A stretch of DNA of 64,000 nt from an uncultured Clostridia bacterium (GCA_934249265.1 CAKQKQ010000002.1:1-64000), one strand, 5' to 3'; counted from the stretch's first letter, positions 1 to 10,610 are shown. The notes: generated by a model from the letters alone, not told the origin. Program-made: numbers and translations.

Positions 1-1
1 G

Positions 2-1474
2 TATATACCTTATTCGTTCTTCCGTTATTACAGCGTAGATATGCAAGTTTCGCAAAGAACGAGATTTTATCTCACGTTCGGCATGTGGAGAGCGACCGAA
101 TATATCGGCGCGCATACCGAATGGGGAACAGACCCCACAAAAGATTGGGACGGATGGAATTCGGTTACTTTCTCGTCGGGTTTCTGCGACCCGTTGTACC
201 CCGATACTTACGCGGCTTATTTATATAACGGCAATATTGTTCCGCAAGACGAACTCATCGACGAAATGCCCGAACCGACCGATTCTTCGGTTGACGCAGT
301 GCTTGACGAGGCGTATTGGAGCGGAAACAAAACCGCAACGCTCGCCCTTGAAGAATATACCGACAGAGACCGCGCCGACGCGCTTATTTATCGCGACGAA
401 AAGGGCTTGAGGTTGGCTTTCGTGGGCTATGCAAAGCAGTTGACTAAAAAAGACGTAATAATGTTTTATATCAACACTTACGACCAATCGTTTAAAATCG
501 GCAGCGATTATCTCGACGATTATTATACGGTTAGGGGGCAATATGCGGGCGAGGGAGACTTGCTTTTCAGAATAGAACTCGACCGTTCGCTTAAAGTGCA
601 GAGAGGAAAATATAAAGATTGGGCTGACACCGTTGATGATTTGTCTTCGATTTCGATGCAAGTAAGCACCGACTGCGTGGGTTGCAGTTATATAGTGGAA
701 ATGTTCGTGCCTTACGAATTTTTATCTACGAGCACCCACACGGTTAAAAAAGACGATATTTTAGGCTTTGCGTTCCGCCTTGCGGGCGAAAACGAAAGGG
801 GCAGCGTCGTTTGGAATAATTATCACTTCGGCGGAGTGTATTGCGACAGCGAAAGCCCCGCAAGTTACGTGAGAATGGACGCGGACGGCAATTTGTACGC
901 CGCTCTCGACAATTCCGGCGATTACAAGGTGGACGGCATTTTCGACGAGGAATTGTATCAAAGTGAAAAAGCGACGCTCAATATAGACGATACGACGGCA
1001 TACGTTTATTGCAGTGAAAAAGGCTTGCATTTAAAATACGAGTTCGGTAGCGGAGTGGATACGATAGGCTTTACGGTTTCTACGGTCGAACACAAACTCG
1101 GCGCGCCGTACGTTTACGATTACAAAATCAACCTTAAAAACGACGGAACGCTCACGTTCTCTTACGGCAACAGTCATGATTTTTACGAACCCGATATCTA
1201 CGTTCCGTATTCCGCTCCGAGGGCAATCGTGCGCGCTGACAACGGAAAAACGGTGGCGGAATTGTTTATTTCTTACGATTATTTAAGCAGATACAACACT
1301 ACGGGCAACTATACGCCCAAGGGATATATGCAAATCACCAAAGACGACGATTTAAGATTTGCTTTCGAGACGAGCAAAAACGGCGAAACACAAAAGAATT
1401 TTATTTACAATTCAAAAGCGGTTTCCGCAGACGCGTTAAATCCCGACACTTATTTGCTTTTACAACTTGTTTAA
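2..1474 (+). CDS. Secreted CBM9-like repeat protein, 5' truncated by window edge
   Basis: The reading frame is open from the first bases of the window, so the true start lies upstream. About 490 residues are visible. They form CBM9-like carbohydrate-binding repeats: the end of one up to about residue 75, a second at about 95-275 and a third at about 300-477 (numbered from Met at 41). Each begins with a 'DAVLDEAYW' or 'DGIFDEELYQ' type motif and closes with a conserved 'P-(D/A)-(T/S)-Y' strand. No catalytic motif is visible in this part. The next gene starts 12 bases after the stop, so the two are probably co-transcribed and act on the same extracellular glycan. The CBM9-like assignment is by pattern only; the missing N-terminus could hold a catalytic domain. 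Confidence 0.7.
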   Translation, partial: YIPYSFFRYYSVDMQVSQRTRFYLTFGMWRATEYIGAHTEWGTDPTKDWDGWNSVTFSSGFCDPLYPDTYAAYLYNGNIVPQDELIDEMPEPTDSSVDAVLDEAYWSGNKTATLALEEYTDRDRADALIYRDEKGLRLAFVGYAKQLTKKDVIMFYINTYDQSFKIGSDYLDDYYTVRGQYAGEGDLLFRIELDRSLKVQRGKYKDWADTVDDLSSISMQVSTDCVGCSYIVEMFVPYEFLSTSTHTVKKDDILGFAFRLAGENERGSVVWNNYHFGGVYCDSESPASYVRMDADGNLYAALDNSGDYKVDGIFDEELYQSEKATLNIDDTTAYVYCSEKGLHLKYEFGSGVDTIGFTVSTVEHKLGAPYVYDYKINLKNDGTLTFSYGNSHDFYEPDIYVPYSAPRAIVRADNGKTVAELFISYDYLSRYNTTGNYTPKGYMQITKDDDLRFAFETSKNGETQKNFIYNSKAVSADALNPDTYLLLQLV

Positions 1475-1486
1475 GGAGGCTAAATT

Positions 1487-4400
1487 ATGAAAAACAGAAA
1501 AATATATATAGGTATTTGTTCTTTTATATGCGTAATATGCCTTGCGCTTTCGGCGGCGTTTGCAATAGGCGAACCCAAAGCGAGGGTAAAAGCAAAAGAT
1601 TTTAATTTGAGAGATTTGCCGTATTATATGTCATCGATGAATTATTCGTCGGCGTCAAACTCTTCAAGCGGCAGTGCAACGGCAAACGCAAACGCTGTAA
1701 ACGGCGGGGATATCACTCTCGGCTGGCAGGCTCAAATGAAAATTTACAACAGCGGTTTGTCGCTTATCACTTACAACAAAGACCAAGCGGCTTTTGTAGA
1801 AATAATACTTTCCGAAGTGCACGATTACGTCACTTTTGCGGTTGATTACGGCATTGACGGAGCGCAAGCAACCCAAAACAAAAACGCAACGGTTAAAATT
1901 TTAATCGACGGCGTTGAAGTTTCGAGTGAAAAAGTAAAATCCAATTCCGCTCAAAAGGTGTTCTCGACCGACGTGAAGGGTAAAAGAGTAGTAAGGCTCG
2001 AGGCGTACGGAGTAGAGGGTGCGTGCGTATCGTTCGGCGACGCAACATTTTACACCGACGGCGTAAGCGCGGCGGGCAAAGTGATTACAAACATAAAGTG
2101 CGGCGCATGGCCCGCTCCGGTATCGAGAAACTACAATTTATACGGCGGCAGTATGGTAATCGGCGGCGAGCAAATGGATTACGGCTACTGTTTCAACTCT
2201 GTCGGCAGTTTCGATTTGATTATCGGCGGCGAGTATAATTTCTTGCAAACGTATGTCGGTATCGACGACGCGGTTGCGGGTGGAGAAAACAGCGGTTCTG
2301 CCACGATTACGGCAACCGTTTACGATAAAGACGACAAAATTTTGTCTACAACTCAAACTCCCGTGTTGTACGGATATATGTCCGCATACAAACTTTGCAT
2401 AAACGTAAAGGGCGGCTACAAGGTCAACTTTTTAATAGGCGACGGCGGCGACGGTATTGCCAACGACATGACCGTAATAGGCAACCCCGTATTCAGCAAT
2501 ACTCTCGACGGCGGCAAAATTTATTTAAGCGACACGGCGTTAGAGGGCGAAGTTGGCAGCGGCACGCTTGGCATAGACAAACACACCGACAATTCGGCGT
2601 TTAACTACACGGTAAATTCTACCGCGATTAAATATAATAAGGGCGTAGGTCTTTATCTTAAAAACGCAAATTACGGAGAATATGTTAGCGACAAAACGGA
2701 CTACACAAAATTCGCTTACGTGCGCACGGATATCGAAGGACTCGGATACAAATTTTTCGAGACGACTATTGCGGACGCAAATTCTCAAGGCGCATATTAC
2801 GAAATTTGGGTTGACGGCAAATGTATTGCGTCGACGGGCGCATTAAATAGTTTTGCGCAAGACAGCAGTGCGAGACCTTATAGATTTGCGGCAAAGTTGC
2901 CCGAGGACGGCAAAACTTTTGAATTAAGGGCGATTTCTAAAAACGGCAACCAAAACGGCAAAATTGCGTTAGGGAACGCCGCATTCTATTCGGGCGACGA
3001 ATATCTCACCAATATGTACGCCGAAAGCGAAGTAAAATCGAGCGACGGCAATTATTCGTTTACAAGAGGCGTCGATAAAAAAGGCGACTACGTAAAGATG
3101 TACAAAAACGGCGAGTTGCGCTCCGTGGGCGACTGCCTTGTAAGCGGAGTTGGCGCGCAGTACACTTTCGATATTTCAAATAGCAGCGGAGATACGTTTA
3201 CGGCGGTTGTCGGTTTAACAAGCGGTTACAGCGGCGACGGCGTGACGTTTAAGGGCGTGTTTACTTATAAAGACGGTTCGACTTTAGATTGCGCTTCGCC
3301 CATAATCACAAAGCAAAACAGCGGTTATACCGTTCAATTCTATTATGGTAAAGACGTTGAAACGATTACGCTCGTCACCGAAACGGACGGAACTTATCAA
3401 GGCGAAATAGTTTGGGCAACGCCGAAAATTTTTAAAACGTCGCTCAACGACGTGGAATATCTCACGAATATGACATTCGACGACTGGGCGACCGGTTGGG
3501 GTAACGTCGGCATCAATAAAAACGTAGTCGGCGGCGACCTTATAATCAACAACACAAGATACGACAACGGTATTTGTTTGCACGCGTTTGCCGATTACGA
3601 GAAAAACGCTTACGTAGAGGTTTCGTTCCCCTCGACTTTCGGCTATACGGTATTCGAGACGTGGGTCGGCGTAAACAAAGACACGCAAAACAACGGCACA
3701 AACGGCTCGGTAATATTCATGATAGAGGGCGACGGAAAACTTTTGTACAAGTCGAACCTCATGAGGGCGGCGCAAGACGCCGAACACGTTATACTCGACA
3801 TAAGGGGTATAAGTTCGTTGAGACTTCTCGCAAACAACGGCGATAAAAGTTACGACTGCGACTGGGCGGACTTCATCGCTCCCAAAATCGCAAGGTCTAC
3901 CGATTATTTAGAAGAGTGTATCGATATTTATTCGCCCACCGACAAACAGTCTATAGTGCTTGAAGGCGAACAAAACTTCACCGTTTCGGGTAGGGCTGTA
4001 GGCACAAACGACGACGTGAAAATTTATTTAAACGGTCAACTTGAAAACACCGTTAAAGCCGACGTTTTGGGTAATTTCAGCGGTCAAATCAAAATTCAAA
4101 ACAGCGGCGAAAACGTAATTACGGTAAGTTGCGGCAACACTACAAAAGACGTTTCCGTCAACGTGTGCAAGCCCATTTTAAATGCCGAACAGTTGACGAT
4201 TTCCACTCTTTCCACAAAACTTACGGTAAAACCCGCCGCAAACGGCATGGTTATTACTTCGCTTAAAGACAAAAACGATTACGAGTGGATTAAAGGCGAA
4301 TCGTTTATTCCGTTTATTTCAAAGGTAAAACTCGGTGGAAGAGACGGTCAATGGCATTATTTCGATTGGATTTACGTCGAACAGACTTATCACGAAGAAG

Positions 4401-7400
4401 TGACTATGTCCGAAAACATAAATTCGGAAAAACAAACTTATATCGGCAAAACAATGTATTGGACTTTCGATTATACCGACAAATCGGGCATGTTCGATTT
4501 ACACTCGATTTGGTCTACACAGTCCGATTTCGCTTCGCCGATTTCTCACGAAATACAAATTGAAAACAAGAGCGGACAAAAAGTGTACGTTTTAAACGCC
4601 GACACGCTCGTTACAAACCTTTCTAAATCGAGCGGAGCGACGGTGACAAACAGTTACGCTTATAAAAGCGCAATGTACACCACAAACTACGGCTACCGCA
4701 TAGACGAAGTGAAAAACGGCTACGACATGAACGTATTTTGCTCCACCGATTACAACAACGGCATGCAAATCGACGCGGGGTATATACCTTGGGTGTCGTT
4801 AAACCAAAAAGCAGGCAGCAGACAAAACGGCGTGTATATGGGCGTAATGTGGTCGGACTGCAGAATTCAAGTGCAAGGCGTTGAAGACGGAATGTACGTC
4901 GAAGCGGGTCTCGACGAAGATTTCTTTACCGAAATTCCCGAAGACAACAATTACAACGTGCCCGCGTCGTTTATCGGTGCATACACGGGCGACGTGGACG
5001 ACGGCTCTATCGAGATGAAAAAGTGGTATTACACCTTTATAATGCCCGAGTGCAACAGAATAGACTTAAATCTTCCGTCGTTTGAATACAACCTTTGGGA
5101 AGTGCTTGACAATGAGAGAAGAAGTTGGAGAATGAGCGACGAAAAATTCTACGACGCGGTTTACGATTTCGCTAAAATAGGCGTGCAAGAAATTTGTATC
5201 GACACTTATTGGTGGAAGCAAGTAGGCGACTGGAGAGGCGTACACGAAAAGTGGCAGTCCTCTATGGAGTATTCGTCAAACTTTGTAAACGCTTTGGGCA
5301 TGTATTTCTCGCTTTATATGCAAGCGGGCAACGGACTTTCCGACCATTCGGACGCGCTCACTTCAAACGGCGTTAACGGCAACCCCAATTGGTTTGCAAG
5401 AGGCGAAGGGTTAAGTTGGGACGAGGTGTGCCTTGCCGACCCCGACGCATTTGAATATCTCGTAAGTTATTTAAAGAATTATTACATGGAATTCGGTCTC
5501 GACGGCATGCGTACCGACTTCGGCTATATAATCGGTTATTGTATAAAGGAAGGACACCAACATATCGATAAAAGGACTGACGTAGGCTATTGGACGTCTA
5601 CAAACATGTACAAACTTTTAGAGGAAATGTACAAATTGTTCCCCGTTCCGACCGACGTGTTAAATTCGAGCGAGGCTCACTACTTTAAATGGGAAGACTG
5701 CAACTGCGGCGGCACGCTTAAAGACTTCAAGAGTATGTCTTATGCGACGAGAATACAAACGACGGACGCATTCTCTACGTCGGAAGTGAGAAGAAGTTTT
5801 TACGACGCAAGTTATTGTTATCCGTCGATGCAACTCATGCTTTGGTTAAACGACTATATGTACGACCCCACAGGACCTATCCCCGACGACCAATACAGAT
5901 TCTGGAGTTTGCTTATGGGTGCTGGTTGCCCCATGATGAGTATGATTTCCGACATGCCCGACATAACGAGTAAAACTTTAAAGCGTACTATAGAAATTTA
6001 CAACGACTGGATGAAATTTTTAGTGCGTTACGGCAACGTATACCACATTATGGACAGATACGACGGCATCAATTGGGACGGTATCGAGTATTATGACGAG
6101 TTGAGTACGAAGGGCGCGGTGCTTGCGTTTAAGCCCAACCCCGACGGCTCGGTAGACGATACTTACACCGTCAAGTTTAAGGGCGTTGTTGACGATTTGA
6201 CTTACTACGTATGGAGTGAAAACGGCAATATTCCGTTTGCAACTTATACGGGCGCGCAATTAAAGCAAGGTCTTGCTCTTACGCTTGAAGGCAGTTATAA
6301 AGCGGAAATAATTTACTTTATTTCCACCGATGCAAAGGACGCTAAACAAATCACCGAAAAGCCGAGCGAATTCGTGCTTTCGGCAGACTGCACGCTCGGT
6401 AAACTCGAAATAGGCATAGGCGTACAAACCCCCGCCGACTATTATTTAATCAATATCTATAGCGGCGACGAAGTGGTTTATTCGTTCATAACTCAAAATC
6501 GTGCGGGTTGCTCGGTAATCAGAGGTCTCGACGAGGGCGAATATAGGGTAGAAGCGGTCGCTTATAATCGTTTCGGCAGTCGCAGCATAAGCGAAACGGT
6601 GCAAATCACAAATCCCGATTTCGTGTGCGATAACACTTACACTGTTGTAGGCGAATATTCTACCGACGAAATTGTGATAAACGACGAAAGATATGTTAGC
6701 GGTTACAGCGTTCATTTAAGCGACAAAACTTTCGGCGTATCGACGAGCAAATCGCTTGAAATCACAAACGTCACGGGCGATAAATTTACGGCTAAAATCG
6801 CACTCCCGTTTGAAGACGACGGCGAAGTGTTAAACGTAAAAATTGTCGCGATTACGCCTAACGGTGAGAGTGAAGTTGGCAATTATGCGCTTGATTCGAT
6901 GCAAAACGTAATGGATTTAGATATCGATTTACCCGAGGGTTGCTTTAAATTGCGCCTCGATATAGAAAACCTCACGAAAGATATTTATATGCAGAGAAAT
7001 TACGGCTACGGCAGAATGGGGCTTTATTCTAATCAGTCGTTTAATGGCGGCGAGTTTACGTTTACTTTGGACGTCGAAAGAAACGGCTTAAACGAGACCT
7101 TCCCGAGGGCGGGCGCATTTGCCGCATACGTTGACGACGACTGTTTCGCTGCGGTTTATATCGACGCGTACTATTCAAATATCGTGTTCTACGAGCGCAC
7201 GTCGGGCATAAGCAGCGACAGAATAAGCAAGATAAAAATGGCTGAAGGTTTTGATTATAAGGCTCGTCACACGATTAAATGTGTAAGAACGGGTAGCCAA
7301 ATCGAATATTATATCGACGGAACTTATCTTACTACAAGGTCGTTTATTTCGGGCGCAGCCAAAGTCGCGCTCATTACCGAAGACGCCGAAGCGAGATTCG

Positions 7401-7561
7401 GAGAAGTAAAACTCACCGTTGACGGCGAAATTAAAAACCTTTCGTGGACTCAAAAGGAATGTGACGTAAGAATAAACGGTGCGAAAATTTACGGCAGCAA
7501 TTCAAAGAAAGGCATTTGGCTTAGACCTCAACCCAAATTTGTGCTTGTTATTGAAAAATAA
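1487..7561 (+). CDS. Giant secreted multidomain glycosidase, clan GH-D (GH36/GH27)-like
   Basis: A 2024-residue protein with a signal peptide (basic start, hydrophobic core to about residue 27) and a clear AAGGAGG site. Visible architecture: about four NPCBM/galactose-binding-like modules (35-190, 193-340, 350-500, 503-803, the last apparently a double unit with an 'LTNM..W..GWG' start), a bacterial Ig-like module (812-896), a beta-sandwich plus TIM barrel (about 897-1560), an Fn3-like module (1632-1710) and a LamG-like C-terminal module (1835-1985). In the barrel, 'GLDGMRTDFGY' places Asp1344 where clan GH-D enzymes have their nucleophile; 'SSEAH..KWEDC' (1394-1405) could supply the acid/base. 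It probably removes an alpha-linked sugar such as galactose from extracellular glycan. It has no SLH, LPXTG or Lys-Gly-Cys tail, so it may be released or bind through its modules. The family assignment is tentative. Confidence 0.7.
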   Translation: MKNRKIYIGICSFICVICLALSAAFAIGEPKARVKAKDFNLRDLPYYMSSMNYSSASNSSSGSATANANAVNGGDITLGWQAQMKIYNSGLSLITYNKDQAAFVEIILSEVHDYVTFAVDYGIDGAQATQNKNATVKILIDGVEVSSEKVKSNSAQKVFSTDVKGKRVVRLEAYGVEGACVSFGDATFYTDGVSAAGKVITNIKCGAWPAPVSRNYNLYGGSMVIGGEQMDYGYCFNSVGSFDLIIGGEYNFLQTYVGIDDAVAGGENSGSATITATVYDKDDKILSTTQTPVLYGYMSAYKLCINVKGGYKVNFLIGDGGDGIANDMTVIGNPVFSNTLDGGKIYLSDTALEGEVGSGTLGIDKHTDNSAFNYTVNSTAIKYNKGVGLYLKNANYGEYVSDKTDYTKFAYVRTDIEGLGYKFFETTIADANSQGAYYEIWVDGKCIASTGALNSFAQDSSARPYRFAAKLPEDGKTFELRAISKNGNQNGKIALGNAAFYSGDEYLTNMYAESEVKSSDGNYSFTRGVDKKGDYVKMYKNGELRSVGDCLVSGVGAQYTFDISNSSGDTFTAVVGLTSGYSGDGVTFKGVFTYKDGSTLDCASPIITKQNSGYTVQFYYGKDVETITLVTETDGTYQGEIVWATPKIFKTSLNDVEYLTNMTFDDWATGWGNVGINKNVVGGDLIINNTRYDNGICLHAFADYEKNAYVEVSFPSTFGYTVFETWVGVNKDTQNNGTNGSVIFMIEGDGKLLYKSNLMRAAQDAEHVILDIRGISSLRLLANNGDKSYDCDWADFIAPKIARSTDYLEECIDIYSPTDKQSIVLEGEQNFTVSGRAVGTNDDVKIYLNGQLENTVKADVLGNFSGQIKIQNSGENVITVSCGNTTKDVSVNVCKPILNAEQLTISTLSTKLTVKPAANGMVITSLKDKNDYEWIKGESFIPFISKVKLGGRDGQWHYFDWIYVEQTYHEEVTMSENINSEKQTYIGKTMYWTFDYTDKSGMFDLHSIWSTQSDFASPISHEIQIENKSGQKVYVLNADTLVTNLSKSSGATVTNSYAYKSAMYTTNYGYRIDEVKNGYDMNVFCSTDYNNGMQIDAGYIPWVSLNQKAGSRQNGVYMGVMWSDCRIQVQGVEDGMYVEAGLDEDFFTEIPEDNNYNVPASFIGAYTGDVDDGSIEMKKWYYTFIMPECNRIDLNLPSFEYNLWEVLDNERRSWRMSDEKFYDAVYDFAKIGVQEICIDTYWWKQVGDWRGVHEKWQSSMEYSSNFVNALGMYFSLYMQAGNGLSDHSDALTSNGVNGNPNWFARGEGLSWDEVCLADPDAFEYLVSYLKNYYMEFGLDGMRTDFGYIIGYCIKEGHQHIDKRTDVGYWTSTNMYKLLEEMYKLFPVPTDVLNSSEAHYFKWEDCNCGGTLKDFKSMSYATRIQTTDAFSTSEVRRSFYDASYCYPSMQLMLWLNDYMYDPTGPIPDDQYRFWSLLMGAGCPMMSMISDMPDITSKTLKRTIEIYNDWMKFLVRYGNVYHIMDRYDGINWDGIEYYDELSTKGAVLAFKPNPDGSVDDTYTVKFKGVVDDLTYYVWSENGNIPFATYTGAQLKQGLALTLEGSYKAEIIYFISTDAKDAKQITEKPSEFVLSADCTLGKLEIGIGVQTPADYYLINIYSGDEVVYSFITQNRAGCSVIRGLDEGEYRVEAVAYNRFGSRSISETVQITNPDFVCDNTYTVVGEYSTDEIVINDERYVSGYSVHLSDKTFGVSTSKSLEITNVTGDKFTAKIALPFEDDGEVLNVKIVAITPNGESEVGNYALDSMQNVMDLDIDLPEGCFKLRLDIENLTKDIYMQRNYGYGRMGLYSNQSFNGGEFTFTLDVERNGLNETFPRAGAFAAYVDDDCFAAVYIDAYYSNIVFYERTSGISSDRISKIKMAEGFDYKARHTIKCVRTGSQIEYYIDGTYLTTRSFISGAAKVALITEDAEARFGEVKLTVDGEIKNLSWTQKECDVRINGAKIYGSNSKKGIWLRPQPKFVLVIEK

Positions 7562-7569
7562 CGATACTT

Positions 7570-7610
7570 AGACCTTTGCGACAAGTAATTTTGCTTGTCG
7601 CAAAAAGTCT
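7570..7610. terminator. Strong hairpin after the giant glycosidase gene
   Basis: An 11-bp perfect stem (TTTGCGACAAG at 7575-7585, CTTGTCGCAAA at 7594-7604) is extended by AGAC/GTCT at 7570-7573 and 7607-7610. It begins 9 bases after the stop codon. No clean U-tract follows, so it may be a processing or stability hairpin rather than a canonical terminator. The rest of the 290-base gap is AT-rich with one further small hairpin (7728-7745). Confidence 0.5.
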
Positions 7611-7853
7611 TTATAAAATTTTGCGAGATTTAGTTTTATAATTTGAGACTTTTGGGCTGTTAAAAACCGTATAAATTCAAAACAAAACCCTAAAAAATCA
7701 CGACAAAATAAACGTAAATTAAATATAAAAAGCCTTTGCGCTTTTATATATAAGGAAATGCCGCAAATTTTCGGTCGATTTAAAAATTAATCTAAAATTA
7801 ACGGCAAAGCCTAAAATAAAAAATAAAATAGTTTACTATTAAGGAGGAAAACT

Positions 7854-10592
7854 ATGAAAAAATCAACTGTACTTACATCATTGTTGGCGGTTATTTGCAT
7901 GCTTTGCATGACTTTATCCGTCAACGGACTTTCCGTCAAACAAGCGAAAGCGGAAGAGACTCAATTGCCCGCCGAAGTGTCGCTTTTAGACCTCGAATGG
8001 GAAAGCGCGATATCGGGCTACGGCGAAGTGCATAAAAATGCCGATTGGGCGGGCACTGCAAACGCAACGGTAAACGGAACTGCGCTTACTTTGCCGTTTA
8101 TAGGCACTCACTTGCCGGCGGATAACGCTAATCCCGCGGTTATCGTGTACGACATTTCGGAATATTCAAACAATTACGAATATTTCGAGGCGAGCGTAGC
8201 GATGATAAACGACGGCGACAACATGTCAAAGTTTACCGTGCTTGCCGACGACATCGTGGTTGACACCGTAATTTGGAGAAAGTCCGCAAACGCAACTTTG
8301 GATAGCCACACTTTTTCGTACGAACCCGCTGTAATGAAAGCGTATATTAAAGGCGCGCAAAAACTCACGCTTAAACTTGAAAATTGCGGTTACGGCATGG
8401 CGTGCGGCAGTTCTGCATGGATTAATCCCGTACTTAAAAATTACGATTTAGGTCAAGACAGAGTTTACGCGTCGGATATTTTAGACAGAGTAAACAATTC
8501 TAATCAAACGGGTTGGGATTACGGTTACGGCACTACGGTAATGTACGACGCAAAAGCCGACGGCGACCCCCTTTATTTTGCGGGCACGACTCAGTCGTTT
8601 ACTCACGGCTTAGGTCTTCAATTAAAAGGTACTAATTACAGCGATTATTCTGCCGACAAGACTAACGAAGGACAATACGTCAGCACGAAATGGAATATCG
8701 AAGGCAAAGGATTTACGCTTTTCAATATGCTTGTAGAGGCAGATTTAGGTTTCGGCTCGTACGTTGACGCATTAATCGACGGAGAAGAAGTATATCATTC
8801 GCCTTTACTTCGTTCAAACGGAACTGTGGCGCACGACGGCGAATGGCTTGCGTATGCTCCCGCGACAATTAACGTTGAAATTCCGCAAGGCGCAAAGACG
8901 TTTGAACTTCGTTTGTTGTGCGAAAACGGAATAGGCGACGGACTTGTCAACTATATCGAACCCGCGTTTTATAGGGGTAACGATTATCTTTACACGATGA
9001 ACGCAAACGAAACATATGCACAAATCTGGCCGTTCAACCTTGTAAGAGGTCGCGACTATTTGGGCAGAACGGCTAATATGCACGACAGCGAAACCGACAA
9101 AACGGTCGAGTACGACAACGGTATTTGCATGGCTGCCGGCGACGACGAACATCTCGACGCATGCTACAGCGTAAGTTTAGAGGGCAAAAATTACAATTAT
9201 TTCTCTTCAAAAATCGGTCTTGCGGCATTGTTTAACGGCGAAGGCGACGAAAATCTTACAGGCAACGTAATTTTCTATGCCGACGTTGTATATGCCAACG
9301 GAAGCAAAGAAACGTTTAAATCCGAAAATATCACTTGGGCAAATTCCGGCAAAGAATTTGCGTTCGCTTTCGATAATAAAAACGCAAAATTGCTCAATTT
9401 GTATATTCATGCCGACAGCGCGGCTTTCAGCGAAAGCGTTTGGGGAGATGCTAAACTCGAAGAAAAACTCATTGCGGTTTTCACTGCGGACGGTTATAAA
9501 AAAGTTGTCGCGTATAACGACGGAGACAAATTGACCGCACCTAACGACGTAGAAATAAGAGGATACGACTTTATCGGTTGGAAACTCGAAGGTCAAGACG
9601 AAGCGTTTGATTTTACCGACGCAACAATTACCGAAGATATGAGATTTACCGCCATTTTGGAGGCTAAAACTTTCGGTATTACTTACACGCAAATGCTCGG
9701 AAACGACGAAAGCGCAACAGAGTACGAGCCGACGAGTTACGTTTACGGAGAGAGCATATCGCTTCCTCAAGCAAGGCAAATCACGGGTTATACTTTCGAC
9801 GGCTGGTATTTAAACGGCGAAAAAGTTACCGAAGTAAGCAACCCGTACGGCGATATTAAACTTACGGCTAAATACACCGCAAATTTGTACACGGTTACGT
9901 TTGTCGACGGCGAAAACAAGGTTGAAAAACAAGTATACTACAACGGCACGGTCGATGCGTTGCAACCCGAAACCAAGTTGCATTACACGTTCGACGGTTG
10001 GTATTTAGGCGAAGAAAAATTCGATTTTGCAAACGCTAAAATTACCGAAGACGTCACTTTAACTGCAAAATGGATCGCCGACGTCTACGACGTTAAATAT
10101 TACAACGATCTCGACGGCAGCGAGACCGAGGCTCAAGGCTATACCCATACTAAACACACTTACGGCGTTGAGACCGCGCTTGAAATCGCGCCCGAAATCG
10201 AGGGCTATATTTTCGACGGTTTTTACGTTGACGGAGTAAAAGTAACTTCGCTCGGCGCAACCGCTTACGTGGGTGAAATTAAAGTTGTTGCAAAATACGT
10301 CTCTATAAAGTATACGATTTCTTTCGTCGTTGACGGAGAAGAAGTTTACTCGATTCAAGTGAAGAAAGGCGAAACTCTCACCCTTCCCGAAGACCCCGTA
10401 AAAGCGGGATTTAGGTTTGCGGGTTGGTTTGACGGAGATACTCAAGTTACCGCCGAAACGGTAATAAACGGCAACTTGACGGTTCAAGCGAAGTTCGATG
10501 AAGTAAAGGCAAAAGGTTGCGCATCTGCGCTCGACAGCCTTATGGTGTCGCTTTTGTTGTGTATCGGCGCGCTTTTGTATAGAAGACGTTAA
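7854..10592 (+). CDS. Surface protein: NPCBM-like modules, InlB/Flg_new repeats, Lys-Gly-Cys tail
   Basis: A 912-residue exported protein preceded by AAGGAGG. It has a signal peptide (1-35), three NPCBM-like modules (about 42-196, 203-377, 380-540) and about five InlB B-repeat/Flg_new modules (541-885), each with the hallmark 'Y-x-F-D-G-W-Y' strand ('GYDFIGWKL', 'GYTFDGWYL', 'HYTFDGWYL', 'GYIFDGFYV', 'GFRFAGWFD'). It ends with 'KAKGCASALD', a hydrophobic stretch and 'YRRR'; the tail Cys is residue 889. No catalytic domain is visible, so it is more likely an adhesin, a glycan-binding scaffold or a cell-surface display protein than an enzyme. The same tail occurs at the ends of the genes at 42687 and 47022, implying a common anchoring route. 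Confidence 0.75.
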   Translation: MKKSTVLTSLLAVICMLCMTLSVNGLSVKQAKAEETQLPAEVSLLDLEWESAISGYGEVHKNADWAGTANATVNGTALTLPFIGTHLPADNANPAVIVYDISEYSNNYEYFEASVAMINDGDNMSKFTVLADDIVVDTVIWRKSANATLDSHTFSYEPAVMKAYIKGAQKLTLKLENCGYGMACGSSAWINPVLKNYDLGQDRVYASDILDRVNNSNQTGWDYGYGTTVMYDAKADGDPLYFAGTTQSFTHGLGLQLKGTNYSDYSADKTNEGQYVSTKWNIEGKGFTLFNMLVEADLGFGSYVDALIDGEEVYHSPLLRSNGTVAHDGEWLAYAPATINVEIPQGAKTFELRLLCENGIGDGLVNYIEPAFYRGNDYLYTMNANETYAQIWPFNLVRGRDYLGRTANMHDSETDKTVEYDNGICMAAGDDEHLDACYSVSLEGKNYNYFSSKIGLAALFNGEGDENLTGNVIFYADVVYANGSKETFKSENITWANSGKEFAFAFDNKNAKLLNLYIHADSAAFSESVWGDAKLEEKLIAVFTADGYKKVVAYNDGDKLTAPNDVEIRGYDFIGWKLEGQDEAFDFTDATITEDMRFTAILEAKTFGITYTQMLGNDESATEYEPTSYVYGESISLPQARQITGYTFDGWYLNGEKVTEVSNPYGDIKLTAKYTANLYTVTFVDGENKVEKQVYYNGTVDALQPETKLHYTFDGWYLGEEKFDFANAKITEDVTLTAKWIADVYDVKYYNDLDGSETEAQGYTHTKHTYGVETALEIAPEIEGYIFDGFYVDGVKVTSLGATAYVGEIKVVAKYVSIKYTISFVVDGEEVYSIQVKKGETLTLPEDPVKAGFRFAGWFDGDTQVTAETVINGNLTVQAKFDEVKAKGCASALDSLMVSLLLCIGALLYRRR

Positions 10593-10610
10593 AAATTATT
10601 AAAATATCGC

